Part shown: piece after piece, positions 18,122-27,318 of the stretch
Layout of the letters: each line of letters opens with the position of its first letter
Position numbering within the stretch: position 1 is the stretch's first letter
Made by a program: the position numbers and the translations under genes
NCBI RefSeq assembly: GCF_001467945.1
Contig: NZ_LNYQ01000013.1
Coordinates: forward strand, 1,525,404-1,589,403
Source of the DNA: Legionella parisiensis
GTDB lineage: Bacteria; Pseudomonadota; Gammaproteobacteria; Legionellales; Legionellaceae
Length of the DNA: 64,000 nt
Reading direction: 5' to 3'
The notes under the pieces: generated by a model
Told to the model about the DNA's origin: nothing
Seen by the model: the letters and a program-made list of their open reading frames with translations, nothing else
The model's database searches: none

Positions 18122-20035
18122 TTAGACTCCAAGGGATGCTGAAACTGATGCAAAATGAAGCATTTTGTCGCTTAATTCTGTTCTACGATGATAAAAAAAG
18201 CCTGTGTTTGTTGTGGCAGTTCCATGTTCAATTAGCTTTTCTGAATAACTAAGGGACGGAATATAAAGTAAAAAGCCTAACAATACTTCCATGATACCGA
18301 CAATAACATATAATGAGGGATGATTAACCTTTAATTCATTGGCCAAACTATTATATTTTTCAATCGACTCTTCAGATGAAGTATGTATGAGTTCGGATGT
18401 TCGTGAAACTACTTCAAGTAGAAGTCTTTTACCGCCTGCCTTTTTATCATGGAGCTCTTTCACAATATCTAACAAATGCAGTCCTGTCTTTTTGATGTTG
18501 TTTTTTTCTTTTGGTAATGCCTGAAATTGTTGTATGGTTTGTTTGAGCCTGATTCTGAGAAGCTTCTCTGTCCGTATCTTAGGGCAATTCATATCGCGCC
18601 AATAGATTAACCATGATTTTTTCTCATGAGTAATTAATTGAGAATAATTTGCATTGACATAGGTGTTTAATGCATTCCAGATGATTTTTCGATGAAAATT
18701 CATACCCCTCCCTTTGACATTGGCGGCGGGTGCATCAAGAGAACGTTCAAACTCTTCTTTGTTTATTGGTTGTTCTAATTTAAAGGATTTAATCAAGTTA
18801 TAATAAGTAGACGATAGGGCGCCACGATCTATTGCATCTTTGCATGAAAAATTAAAGCTTTTAGGCTGTATTGTTTTAAGTATGTAATTGGTCAGTTCAT
18901 ATTTAATGAAGTGTACCCAAACCGCTTGTTTTTCTGCAGAAGAAATGAAATGTTTGTTAGCAAGTCCTTGTGCATGAAAACTCTTCATAAGTAATTTTTT
19001 CAAAATTATTTCTTCATTTTCAGAGGTCCCAAATAATAGGGTTCTCGCCTTGGGACTAATTCTGAAATCAGAAATGGTTTCTTTCTTTGCTTTCTCTCGG
19101 GCAATATCCAGAAACTCATAAAATACAGAGCGTGGAGATAGCTGGTCGTGTGTTATTACATAATCAGATGGATCCATTAATCCTTCATAGGCTGGAAGCG
19201 TAATCACAAGTGTTTTAAGGTTTGGATCGTCTTCAAGTTTATGAAGTTCTAGTGTCAGGTCTCTTTCTTTGGAGCCCGCGATATCATAATCGCTTCGATC
19301 TAATGCAAGATTATTAAAATAGATATGACATATGGGTTGAGTAGGATCGGTTTGTTCAGCTTTAATTTGTAACCAACGTCTGAATAAGGGGCTTATACGG
19401 GTATTTCCATTATGCCGTTGGGCTTGCGTGCTAAAACGATACTCTGTTGCATCTATTCTTTTTTTATAAGAAAAATTTTTTATTGTTGGTAGATTAGTTT
19501 CATATTGAGGTTTAAAGTTATTTGCAAATAAAGAATAAAGGCGACGATAAATTCCTTCTGAGTCATTTGGGGAATATCGATTAATATTCCTTTTTGTATC
19601 TTTTATTCTATTTTGAATTTTTTTTGCGGTATTTGATTGTCGAGGACGGATTTCCGAGTCAATAACATTTATCCATGCAGAAGACTCTTCAAGGATCTTG
19701 TTGTCATTGTGATAAATAGCCAGGACTAAATCATCTAGCTCCTTAATTCTTTCTGTTGGACTGCTATCAATAAATTCTTCCAAAGAAGCGATACAAGCTG
19801 AATATAAATTCCCATAAGGGTAATTTTCATCATATTCTTGCCCCATTACAGCATTTAATTTGGCAAATTCTGGTAGAAGTTTAGTGAAAAATTGGCTTTG
19901 GGTATGAAGTACAGGTTTTAATTGAAGAAAATAAGCATAGCAGTTACGATTATGTATTGCATCGCTGGTCAAGTTATCTTCAGTATTTACACTAGTGCTC
20001 ATCAATTGCCATATATCTGTGTAAATTAAGCGCAT
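18122..20035 (-). CDS. Unrecognised 637-residue protein with CX5R motif, probable effector
   Basis: Large soluble protein of unknown family. The notable feature is FSCKDAIDRGALSS, with C398 and R404 in CX5R spacing; the CKD..DR pattern recalls phosphoinositide phosphatases such as SopB/IpgD and SidF-like Legionella effectors (CKSGKDR type). The segment after it, GMNFHRKIIWNALNTYVN, could form part of the same domain. A hydrophobic stretch near residues 581-597 (YVIVGIMEVLLGFLLYIP) could be a membrane anchor. The first ATG overlaps a TATAAT on the same strand, so MSTSV at 20002 may be the true start. Phosphatase activity and secretion are inferred. Confidence 0.6.
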   Translation of the reverse strand: MRLIYTDIWQLMSTSVNTEDNLTSDAIHNRNCYAYFLQLKPVLHTQSQFFTKLLPEFAKLNAVMGQEYDENYPYGNLYSACIASLEEFIDSSPTERIKELDDLVLAIYHNDNKILEESSAWINVIDSEIRPRQSNTAKKIQNRIKDTKRNINRYSPNDSEGIYRRLYSLFANNFKPQYETNLPTIKNFSYKKRIDATEYRFSTQAQRHNGNTRISPLFRRWLQIKAEQTDPTQPICHIYFNNLALDRSDYDIAGSKERDLTLELHKLEDDPNLKTLVITLPAYEGLMDPSDYVITHDQLSPRSVFYEFLDIAREKAKKETISDFRISPKARTLLFGTSENEEIILKKLLMKSFHAQGLANKHFISSAEKQAVWVHFIKYELTNYILKTIQPKSFNFSCKDAIDRGALSSTYYNLIKSFKLEQPINKEEFERSLDAPAANVKGRGMNFHRKIIWNALNTYVNANYSQLITHEKKSWLIYWRDMNCPKIRTEKLLRIRLKQTIQQFQALPKEKNNIKKTGLHLLDIVKELHDKKAGGKRLLLEVVSRTSELIHTSSEESIEKYNSLANELKVNHPSLYVIVGIMEVLLGFLLYIPSLSYSEKLIEHGTATTNTGFFYHRRTELSDKMLHFASVSASLGV

Positions 20036-20056
20036 TATAAGAAAAAAGGGGAAAGA

Positions 20057-20812
20057 GTGGAAGTGTCATTAGATTTTTATTTGCCGGGCATAAAAATGGA
20101 ACATCATTCCTTTTTAAATAATTGTCATTCTGATTGGAAAGAAATTCTATTCAAAGCATTAAAAACTATGGATCAAGATTATCTACATCAGTTAATGAAT
20201 GACAGATATTGGTTGCCAGGGGAGGATCGATTATTCGCAGCTTTTAGTTTGCCATTATCAAAAACCAAATATATTCTATTAGGTGAATCACCTTACCCAC
20301 GCAAGGACTCAGCGAATGGATATGCTTTCTGGGATAACTCAGTCGGCAATTTATGGAGTTCGAATGGATTAAGCAAAGAAGTTAATAGGGCGACTTCCTT
20401 ACGTAATTTGATTAAAATGCTGCTTGTTGCACGTGGTGATTTGGACTCCAATACATCGCAAGCCAATATTGCGCTAGTGAATAAGAGTATTTTAATACAA
20501 ACAGGACGACAATTATTTGAAGGAATGATGAATAAAGGTATTTTGCTGCTCAATGCCTCGTTAGTTTATAGTGAAGGTAAAGTTCCTTATCATGCTCGTC
20601 AATGGAAACCCTTTATGCAAAGCCTTTTGGAGCAATTGGCTATAATAAAGCCTACTATTCAGCTCATTTTATTAGGTAAAATTGCAGAAACTGTTGCACA
20701 AGATAAATTACCTATAGGACTTATCGCGGAACATCCCTATAATATAAGTTTTATCACCAATCAGCACGTTATCGATTTTTTTAAACCTCTGGACTTATTA
20801 CAAGATGAGTAA
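20057..20812 (+). CDS. Uracil-DNA glycosylase superfamily protein, divergent
   Basis: A 251-residue protein (from GTG at 20057, preceded by AAGGGG; an ATG at 20096 gives 238 residues). It shows the UDG plan: motif 1 KYILLGESPYPRKDSANGYAF (71-91), compare Ung GQDPYHG..AHGLAF; the core strand GILLLNASLVYS (161-172); and HPYNISF (226-232) in place of HPSPLS. The catalytic Asp of family 1 is replaced by Ser in GESPYP. It may be an inactive or altered-specificity relative, or recognise another base. It overlaps ubiG by 8 nt, probably for economy rather than shared function. Confidence 0.75.
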   Translation: MEVSLDFYLPGIKMEHHSFLNNCHSDWKEILFKALKTMDQDYLHQLMNDRYWLPGEDRLFAAFSLPLSKTKYILLGESPYPRKDSANGYAFWDNSVGNLWSSNGLSKEVNRATSLRNLIKMLLVARGDLDSNTSQANIALVNKSILIQTGRQLFEGMMNKGILLLNASLVYSEGKVPYHARQWKPFMQSLLEQLAIIKPTIQLILLGKIAETVAQDKLPIGLIAEHPYNISFITNQHVIDFFKPLDLLQDE

Positions 20813-21497
20813 TATTGAATCAACTGTTAATCCTCAAGAAATTAATAAATTTGCACAGCACGCTAACTTATGGTGGGACACTGAAGGACCTCTGAAAACT
20901 CTTCATGACATTAATGAAACACGACTTGATTTTATTAAGCAGTATGTTGAGTTAATTGATCTAAATGTCTTGGATGTTGGATGTGGTGGCGGCATTTTAT
21001 CTGAATCTATGGCACGGTCAGGGGCAAGAGTTACTGGAATAGACGCAGAATCTGAAGCAATTTGCGTAGCGCAGGAACATGCAAATATTAATCATCTGAA
21101 CATTAACTATTTATGTACTTCGATTGAAGCATATAAAGAGAAAAGTTTTGATGTAATTACCTGTATGGAAATGTTGGAGCATGTAGAAAATCCTGGGTTG
21201 GTTTTTGAGCATTGCAGACGACTACTCAAACCACAGGGCTTTTTATTTGTATCAACAATCAGTCGAACGATAAAAGCATATGCCACTGCGATTATTGCCG
21301 CAGAATATGTTCTGAATTTATTACCCAGACAAACGCATGACTATAAAAAGTTTATTAAACCTAGTGAACTGCTTGCCATGGCTCGTCCTTTCGATTTCAA
21401 CTTAATTGATTTGAAAGGAATGGATTATAATCCTTTTTTGAGGAAGGCTTCGTTAGGATCTGACGTTAGGGTCAACTATTTAATGGCTCTACAATAG
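20805..21497 (+). CDS. ubiG: Ubiquinone O-methyltransferase UbiG
   Basis: SAM-dependent enzyme doing both O-methylations of ubiquinone synthesis. 230 residues, close to the usual 240. The N-terminal NPQEINKFAQHANLWWDTEGPLKTLHDIN is diagnostic; motif I VLDVGCGGGILSESMAR (about 55-71), then VTGIDAE, DVITCMEMLEHVENP, and GFLFVSTISRT follow. HDYKKFIKPSEL and the membrane-interacting insert LNLLPRQTHD are typical. It begins inside the end of the UDG-like gene. Confidence 0.97.
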   Translation: MSNIESTVNPQEINKFAQHANLWWDTEGPLKTLHDINETRLDFIKQYVELIDLNVLDVGCGGGILSESMARSGARVTGIDAESEAICVAQEHANINHLNINYLCTSIEAYKEKSFDVITCMEMLEHVENPGLVFEHCRRLLKPQGFLFVSTISRTIKAYATAIIAAEYVLNLLPRQTHDYKKFIKPSELLAMARPFDFNLIDLKGMDYNPFLRKASLGSDVRVNYLMALQ

Positions 21498-21571
21498 CAG
21501 CATACAGTTCAACCGACTGGGAAGAGTGTTACTGCTATAGTTTATGACTTGGATGCGCTGCAGGGTTTCCG

Positions 21572-21964
21572 CTACGCGTCACCTTGGCTGCTGCTATTTT
21601 TTTCCGAAATTTTCTTCTTATTATAACGCTCTAAATAACGTTGATGAGCATATTTAGCTTGTTCTTGAGTTACCGTATCTACTTCATTCCCGTAAATATC
21701 GATTCGTGCTGCATTTTCTTTTTGGCAATTTAGATACGCTGGTGATGCACTATAATAGCTTATCGCTTCCCTCAGTGATTTTTTGCTGAAAGGAGGGGAG
21801 TCTAGTCGTTCGTAAAAATCGATAATATCATCAAATATTCCAATTTTTAGGGGCTTAATCTGAGTTCCCTTTTTAAAAAAGGCATTTGGGAAATGTTCAA
21901 TAAGCCAATCTATCACAAGTAACTTATCTTTTTTTACTGCAGTTAACGGTTGTTTGTCCATCAT
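21572..21964 (-). CDS. Small ProQ/FinO-family RNA chaperone
   Basis: A 130-residue protein made almost entirely of a ProQ/FinO domain: WLIEHFPNAFFKKGTQIKPLKIGIFDDI, then FSKKSLREAISYYSASPAYLNC, then ARIDIYGNEVDTVTQEQAKYAHQRYLERY, the canonical order of conserved elements. The C-terminus is a short lysine/serine tail, with none of the long linker or Tudor-like domain of E. coli ProQ. Such proteins bind structured sRNA and mRNA 3' ends. In Legionella a ProQ-family protein (RocC) with an sRNA represses competence; whether this is that gene cannot be settled here. Start is MM; either codon fits. Confidence 0.88.
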   Translation of the reverse strand: MMDKQPLTAVKKDKLLVIDWLIEHFPNAFFKKGTQIKPLKIGIFDDIIDFYERLDSPPFSKKSLREAISYYSASPAYLNCQKENAARIDIYGNEVDTVTQEQAKYAHQRYLERYNKKKISEKNSSSQGDA

Positions 21965-22521
21965 ATTGCTCTAAAGCGTGATCTAGATGCAGAATAAATT
22001 ACCATATCTCCTGACATAATCAAGCATTTATAACGAAACATAGTGATTACACTGGTTATTTAAGGATATTAAGTAATTTTTTTTGAGGTAACCCTTAAGT
22101 TAATGTATAACTTGTTCATTTAATTTTGAATTCTACATTGTGAATTCATTCCGCAAACTCATTTTATCACTTTTATTTAAATGAAGGGCAGATTTCTGCA
22201 TCCTCTTCACTACGCCTACATGGGGCTATAATTTTCGGACATCCAGCATTGCTTAAAGAATACTTTATGCTTCATAGAATGATTTAGTAAATTAGGTGTT
22301 GACAAATATTGTGCCCGTTTCAGTTTTCATGTCTTTTGCTAACTAACTAAAGGATTTCAAATTTATTTTGGTATGCCTCCATCTTGGAGACACAGCGGAA
22401 TAAAAAGTATTCTATGTGATAATTGGTTATTTAATCTCAGGTTGAGTATAAGTCGTTCTGAATAAATTCCGGTTTTGTATTCTAATGGTAGGTTATATCA
22501 TTTTTTTGCTCGATTTCTTGT
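21965..22521. other. AT-rich gap with no supported gene
   Basis: About 550 bases between the ProQ-type gene and the LetA box. All frames are broken; a short run encoding IIFGHPALLKEYFML near 22231-22275 is open in one frame but has no start or context. The lower part must hold the promoter of the ProQ-type gene. I see no RNA gene, repeat or clear promoter here. Confidence 0.5.
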
Positions 22522-22535
22522 AAGATATTTCTCAA
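22522..22535. promoter_or_regulatory. LetA (GacA/UvrY) binding box
   Basis: TAAGATATTTCTCA matches the LetA consensus TNAGAAATTTCTNA at all but one defined position and is near-palindromic. It lies about 170 bp upstream of the predicted start of the RsmZ-like RNA, where LetA boxes are expected. Confidence 0.7.
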
Positions 22536-22670
22536 TTCAGTTAAGGATAATGGCTATTTTTTTGACGTCAATTTCATCAGATTAAATTAACTCATTGTTT
22601 TTAATTAATAATTTATAAATATGCTTTTGGTTTGCTCGAGATAAATTGTGGAACGAATCCTTAACTGTCC

Positions 22671-22699
22671 TTGCGCTTCTTGTTTTCTATTGCTACATT
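22671..22699 (+). promoter_or_regulatory. Predicted promoter of the RsmZ-like RNA
   Basis: TTGCGC (22671-22676) and TACATT (22694-22699) with a 17-bp spacer, giving a start near 22706. The match to consensus is moderate, as expected for an activator-dependent promoter. Confidence 0.5.
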
Positions 22700-22705
22700 T
22701 TAACC

Positions 22706-22839
22706 ATGACTTGTAAGGATATAAGTCAAGCAAACGGAATTGTAATCATACGGATATGATTTTATCATGGATGATCATAGGAACTGGAAGTTCTTATACG
22801 GATGACTGCGAAGCCAGGGTTTTGACCCTGGCTTTTTTT
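22706..22839 (+). ncRNA. rsmZ: RsmY/RsmZ-type CsrA-sequestering small RNA
   Basis: About 134 nt with seven GGA triplets, several exposed in hairpin loops: TGACTT/AAGTCA (22707-22712, 22723-22728) with AAGGAT in the loop; ATCATA-CGGA-TATGAT (22745-22760); GAACT-GGA-AGTTC (22781-22793); further GGA at 22736, 22769 and 22804 regions. It ends in a strong terminator. GGA-in-loop hairpins are the CsrA-binding signature, and the LetA box upstream fits the LetAS-Rsm-CsrA circuit that triggers the transmissive phase in Legionella. The length is nearer to RsmZ than to the shorter RsmY, so the symbol is provisional. Confidence 0.8.
22813..22839 (+). terminator. Intrinsic terminator of the RsmZ-like RNA
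   Basis: GCCAGGGT (22813-22820), loop TTTG, ACCCTGGC (22825-22832), then seven T. The T-run overlaps the stop codon of the convergent L,D-transpeptidase-like gene. Confidence 0.9.
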
Positions 22840-23518
22840 ATGCTACTAAATAATTTGATTTAGACAGAAACCTTTTATCGGGAAAATAGGCAAATATTAC
22901 AGAACCATTTTTAATTGTATTAATTACAGGTTTTGCCAAAGTTTGAGCAATAGCAGGGCAGCCCCAAGATAGTCCGGCACGACCGGCTTGCTTAATAAAA
23001 TTAGGCTCTACATACCATGCGCCATGTATTACAACTCGTCGACTTAATGCATTGTCATTAAAACCTTTATCCAAGCCCTGCAAGTTAAGTGAATATCCTT
23101 TATGTCCTATGTAAGTATCTTTTGTAATGTAAGTACCTAAACTTGATTGTTTACTTGAAGGAATGTTAGAAAAATGACTTGCTCTATTCACACCAGAGTT
23201 TTTACCATGTGCAACATAAGTATTATATAAGAGGCGCTCTCTACGCAGATCAAATACCCACATACGCTGTTTATTTGATGGCAAAGAATAATCAATTACC
23301 GTAAGGACTGGTTTTTTCACAGCCCCCTTTTTACTCGCATTGTTATATGCAGTTAAAGCGAGACGTAATACATTCTTATTTAATTGCGGTGCTTTATTAC
23401 TCAGATGTTGCAGTTGAGTACTGATATCTGCCTCAGCTCTTGCTGCAAAAGAAGGTGCACTGGAAGTTATATTACTGGTTAAAATTACGGTTGAGATTAG
23501 AGTTAATAGGGTGTTCAT
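22838..23518 (-). CDS. Murein L,D-transpeptidase catalytic-domain family protein, exported
   Basis: A 226-residue protein with signal peptide (residues 1-27, cleavage near SFAA). The catalytic region reads RRVVIHGAWYV..(about 161-171) and GLSWGCPAIAQTL with the nucleophilic Cys in SWGCPA, as in the YkuD-related family of murein L,D-transpeptidase-like proteins. The strand WVFDLRRERLLYNTYVAHGKNSG matches the start of that domain. Expected to act on peptidoglycan cross-links or lipoprotein anchoring in the periplasm; the precise activity is unknown for this subgroup. Convergent with the RsmZ-like RNA. Confidence 0.85.
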   Translation of the reverse strand: MNTLLTLISTVILTSNITSSAPSFAARAEADISTQLQHLSNKAPQLNKNVLRLALTAYNNASKKGAVKKPVLTVIDYSLPSNKQRMWVFDLRRERLLYNTYVAHGKNSGVNRASHFSNIPSSKQSSLGTYITKDTYIGHKGYSLNLQGLDKGFNDNALSRRVVIHGAWYVEPNFIKQAGRAGLSWGCPAIAQTLAKPVINTIKNGSVIFAYFPDKRFLSKSNYLVA

Positions 23519-24151
23519 ACTTCTCCTTTCTTCATATAAATCGCCGTTTATAATTCGTCAAAAAAATGGTGATTATATTAACAATTCATGTAATTGTAAA
23601 ATTATAAGGGCCATATTTGATCAATGGGGGAAAATATTATTCAATTCAGTGGCTTGAACGAATATGGGGGAAATTTTAGTAAAATCATGAGTCTAGCTGT
23701 GTATATTTGGACCTATATCAGGTATTAACAATTAAACAAATAGATTAATAAATATTTAAATAAAATAAATAAAAAACAGAAAAAATGTTTGAAATTAGGT
23801 ATAATCTCTGCGATTACAGCTGATAAATGCCATACTCTATAGCAAATTAAATGGCTCTAAATTATACTTGGCGTTAGTTTTTAATCTCTTTTAAACCCAG
23901 CATTGACTTGTACTCCTTTGTGTTCAAGAGAGGAAGGGGAAAAAGAATAGGTACTATTCAGCACCGTTCACTGAAAAGCCATATTTGGCTCTGCTTGAAC
24001 GAAAGCATGCTGAAAAATGCTAGCATAGTTCTCTAGGCTGAGCTTTTTCAATGTCTTTTGGTCAATCTGAACCCAAATTTATTTTTTCACTAAGATTTTG
24101 AAATGTGTTGAATAGATACGAATAGTTATAGATTTGATTTCGGAGAATGCT
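23519..24151. other. Intergenic region upstream of putA
   Basis: About 630 bases, very AT-rich up to 23790 and less so after. No open frame of note. Between 23940 and 24060 several short inverted repeats occur (AGCCATATTTGGCT at 23979; AGCAT/ATGCT around 24003-24020), which could be a regulatory leader or small RNA of putA, but no terminator or promoter pair is convincing. Confidence 0.4.
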
Positions 24152-27100
24152 ATGCTGGAAAAGCAGATCATACAATTACCTGAAGGCATACGAGCTGCTA
24201 TTAATCACGCTTATCGTGTTGATGAGTTATCATTGATAACAGAGCTTTGTGACAAAGCAGCATTAGGGCAACAGCAATTAATAGATATTAAGAATAGTGC
24301 AACAAAATTAGTTGAATCCGTTCGCGCTGAACGAAAAAAAAGCACAGGTATTGATTCATTTTTAACTGAATATGCATTATCCAGTGACGAAGGGATTGCG
24401 CTCATGTGTTTGGCTGAAGCGTTATTGCGTGTTCCTGACAGTGCAACAATTGATAATCTAATCAAAGATAAATTATCGGGCGGTGACTGGAGGTCTCATA
24501 GAGGTCAAAGCGATTCATTTTTTGTAAACGCTACGACTTGGGCGCTGATGCTCACAGGTAAAATACTTACTCCGGAAAAAGCTCAAACAACGATAACTAA
24601 ATCGTTAATGAAACTCGTTAATCGCAGTAGTGAAGCTGTAGTAAGAACAGCAGTTGATAAAGCGATGCGAATTATGAGCAAACAATTTGTCAAAGGAAGA
24701 ACTATAGATGAGGCGTTAAACCGGGCTAAAAAAAGGGAAGCTCAAGGGTACCGCTTTTCTTATGACATGTTAGGAGAAGCAGCGCTGACCTCTATCGATG
24801 CGTCACGTTATTTTGAAGCATATAAAGAAGCAATTGAAGCTATTGGCAAGCAGTCTGATAAGAATTCTGATGTATATAAGCGTGCCGGTATCTCCATAAA
24901 ACTTTCTGCTTTGCATCCACGTTATAATGAGAGCCAGCATGAGCGAGTTATGGAGGAATTACCGCCTAAGCTGCTCGCCCTTGCTCGTTTAGCAAAAGAT
25001 TATGGAATTGCTTTAACTGTTGATGCTGAAGAGTCTGAACGCCTGGAGTTATCACTTGATGTGATGGAGCGAGTATTCAATGATGAAAGTTTGGATGGAT
25101 GGAACGGTTTTGGTTTAGCAGTGCAGTCTTATCAAAAGAGAGCTTTTTATGTATTGGATTGGGTCGCTGCTATGGCAAGAAGAAAGCAACGTCGAATTAT
25201 GGTACGCTTGATTAAGGGCGCCTATTGGGATAGTGAAATTAAAAAAACACAAATGCAGGGCTTCAAAGAGTATCCTGTATTTACCCGAAAAGTTTTTACA
25301 GATGTTTCTTTTCAGGCATGTGCGAAAAAAATATTAACCATGACTGATGCAATTTATCCTCAATTTGCTACTCATAATGCCTATTCTGTAGCAATGATTT
25401 TAAATATTACCGGTGATTATCGCGATTTTGAGTTTCAGTGTTTGCATGGAATGGGCAATGAACTTTATCAACAGATAGTACCAGCAGCACGCCATGGAAT
25501 TCCTTGCCGTATCTATGCCCCAGTAGGAAGCCATGAAGATTTACTTCCTTATTTAGTACGCCGTCTACTGGAAAATGGAGCAAATTCTTCATTTGTAAAC
25601 CGTATTGTTGATGATAATGCACCAATTAGCACCTTAGTTGAAGACCCAGTGGAAAAAGCCAAATCTTTATTGCATAAGATGAATCAAAATATTCCATTAC
25701 CTGAAGATATCTTTCAACCCAGTAGAAAAAATGCTAAGGGGTTTGATTTTAGTGATCGTACTGAGTGTGCTCATTTACAAGAAAAAATGGGACGAATCAA
25801 ACTGCAGCAATGGGCTTCAGGACCAATGATCGCAGGAAATCCAATACTTAAAGGTGAAAAACAACAAGTTAAGTCACCCCAACAAACTGAAAATATTGTA
25901 GGCTCAGTCCAAATTGCATCACTGGATGATGTAGAATACGCATTGATACAGGCTGAGCAAATTTTTCCAATATGGTCAGGTATGCCTGTTAAAGAAAGGG
26001 TAGCATGCCTTAATCGCTTTGCTGATTTATTAGAAGAAAATCAAGCAGAACTTATGACCATAGCTTGCCTTGAAGCAGGTAAAACCATGAGTGACTGCAT
26101 TGCAGAAGTGCGTGAAGCGATTGATTTCTGCCGTTATTACGCAGTGCAAGCACAGCAAATTTTGGCTGCTCCGTTACGTTTAACAGGTTATACAGGAGAG
26201 TTAAATGAACTGAGTTTACATCCACGGGGTATAGTGCTTTGCATAAGCCCATGGAATTTTCCCTTGGCAATTTTTACAGGTCAGGTCGCTGCCGCATTGG
26301 TAACAGGTAATTGTGTTATTGCAAAGCCTGCGGAGCAAACGCCGCTAATTGCTGCTTATGCGGTAAAATTAATGCACCAAGCAGGAATACCTACAGGTGT
26401 CATACAATTACTTCCTGGCCCAGGTGAAACAATTGGTGCTGCATTGGTTGCTGACAAAAGAATTAAAGCGGTTTTATTTACTGGTTCAACCGATACGGCG
26501 AATCTTATTAATCGCACCCTCGCAACACGAGGTGGAGAAATTATTCCATTAATTGCTGAAACTGGTGGTCAAAATGCGATGCTTGTTGATTCTTCAGCTT
26601 TGCTGGAGCAGGTTGTAGTCGATGCAGTCAACTCAGCCTTCGGTAGTGCTGGGCAAAGATGCTCTGCACTACGTGTATTATTTGTCCAAGAAGAAGTTTA
26701 TCCAAGAACCATTGCACTTTTAAAAGGAGCTATGGCGGAATTAGTCGTAGGTGATCCGCGCTGGCTTGTGACTGATGTAGGACCTGTAATTGACAGCGAG
26801 GCTTTATCGACATTAAAAACACATGTGGATAATATGAAAAAGCGTTTTGAGATTATTTACCAATGCCCATTAGATGAAGCATTGGAGTCTGGATATTTTA
26901 TGCCTCCAACTGCGATTGCTATTAATCATATTAGTGCGTTAGAAAAAGAGGTTTTTGGTCCAGTACTGCATGTAATTCAATTTAAACGAAAAGATTTGGA
27001 TAAAGTTATTGAACAAATTAATGCGACTGGTTATGGATTAACTCTAGGCATTCATAGTCGTATTAATGAAACAGTAGAATACATAAGAAAAAATATTCAT

Positions 27101-27298
27101 GTAGGTAACTGTTATGTAAACCGCAACATGATAGGCGCTGTTGTTGGCTTACAACCTTTTGGTGGAGAAGGATTATCAGGTACCGGTCCTAAAGCAGGTG
27201 GTCCTAACTATCTCGTTCGACTGTGTCACGAGCGAACTTATACTGTGGATACTACTGCAGCAGGAGGCAATGCAAGTTTAATGTCTTTGCCTGATTAA
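24152..27298 (+). CDS. putA: Bifunctional proline dehydrogenase / pyrroline-5-carboxylate dehydrogenase
   Basis: Oxidises proline to glutamate: FAD proline dehydrogenase first, NAD P5C dehydrogenase second. Start MLEKQI follows GGAG at 24141-24144 and yields 1048 residues; the longer TTG-initiated frame is unlikely. The N-terminal half shows YKRAGISIKLSALHPRY, TVDAEESERLE, RLIKGAYWDSEIK and ATHNAYSV; the second half shows ISPWNFPLAIFTGQVAAAL, AETGGQNAMLVDSSAL and the catalytic Cys in GSAGQRCSALRV. The size is that of minimal PutA: there is no N-terminal ribbon-helix-helix domain, so it is not an autorepressor as in E. coli. A terminator follows at 27319. Confidence 0.98.
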   Translation: MLEKQIIQLPEGIRAAINHAYRVDELSLITELCDKAALGQQQLIDIKNSATKLVESVRAERKKSTGIDSFLTEYALSSDEGIALMCLAEALLRVPDSATIDNLIKDKLSGGDWRSHRGQSDSFFVNATTWALMLTGKILTPEKAQTTITKSLMKLVNRSSEAVVRTAVDKAMRIMSKQFVKGRTIDEALNRAKKREAQGYRFSYDMLGEAALTSIDASRYFEAYKEAIEAIGKQSDKNSDVYKRAGISIKLSALHPRYNESQHERVMEELPPKLLALARLAKDYGIALTVDAEESERLELSLDVMERVFNDESLDGWNGFGLAVQSYQKRAFYVLDWVAAMARRKQRRIMVRLIKGAYWDSEIKKTQMQGFKEYPVFTRKVFTDVSFQACAKKILTMTDAIYPQFATHNAYSVAMILNITGDYRDFEFQCLHGMGNELYQQIVPAARHGIPCRIYAPVGSHEDLLPYLVRRLLENGANSSFVNRIVDDNAPISTLVEDPVEKAKSLLHKMNQNIPLPEDIFQPSRKNAKGFDFSDRTECAHLQEKMGRIKLQQWASGPMIAGNPILKGEKQQVKSPQQTENIVGSVQIASLDDVEYALIQAEQIFPIWSGMPVKERVACLNRFADLLEENQAELMTIACLEAGKTMSDCIAEVREAIDFCRYYAVQAQQILAAPLRLTGYTGELNELSLHPRGIVLCISPWNFPLAIFTGQVAAALVTGNCVIAKPAEQTPLIAAYAVKLMHQAGIPTGVIQLLPGPGETIGAALVADKRIKAVLFTGSTDTANLINRTLATRGGEIIPLIAETGGQNAMLVDSSALLEQVVVDAVNSAFGSAGQRCSALRVLFVQEEVYPRTIALLKGAMAELVVGDPRWLVTDVGPVIDSEALSTLKTHVDNMKKRFEIIYQCPLDEALESGYFMPPTAIAINHISALEKEVFGPVLHVIQFKRKDLDKVIEQINATGYGLTLGIHSRINETVEYIRKNIHVGNCYVNRNMIGAVVGLQPFGGEGLSGTGPKAGGPNYLVRLCHERTYTVDTTAAGGNASLMSLPD

Positions 27299-27318
27299 CA
27301 AAGTAAAGACGCAGTTAG

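Noticed and set aside
18122..20035. Sac1-type or SopB-type phosphatase named outright
   Set aside because: Only the CX5R spacing is shared; surrounding motifs of SopB or Sac phosphatases are absent, so the gene is left unnamed.
22299..22327. TTGACA in the gap before the RsmZ-like RNA as a promoter
   Set aside because: No acceptable -10 at 16-18 bp (AGTTTT) and no gene or RNA structure follows.
23979..24060. Short inverted repeats upstream of putA as a riboswitch or small RNA
   Set aside because: The pairings are short, with no conserved riboswitch core and no terminator. Kept only as a note in the intergenic entry.
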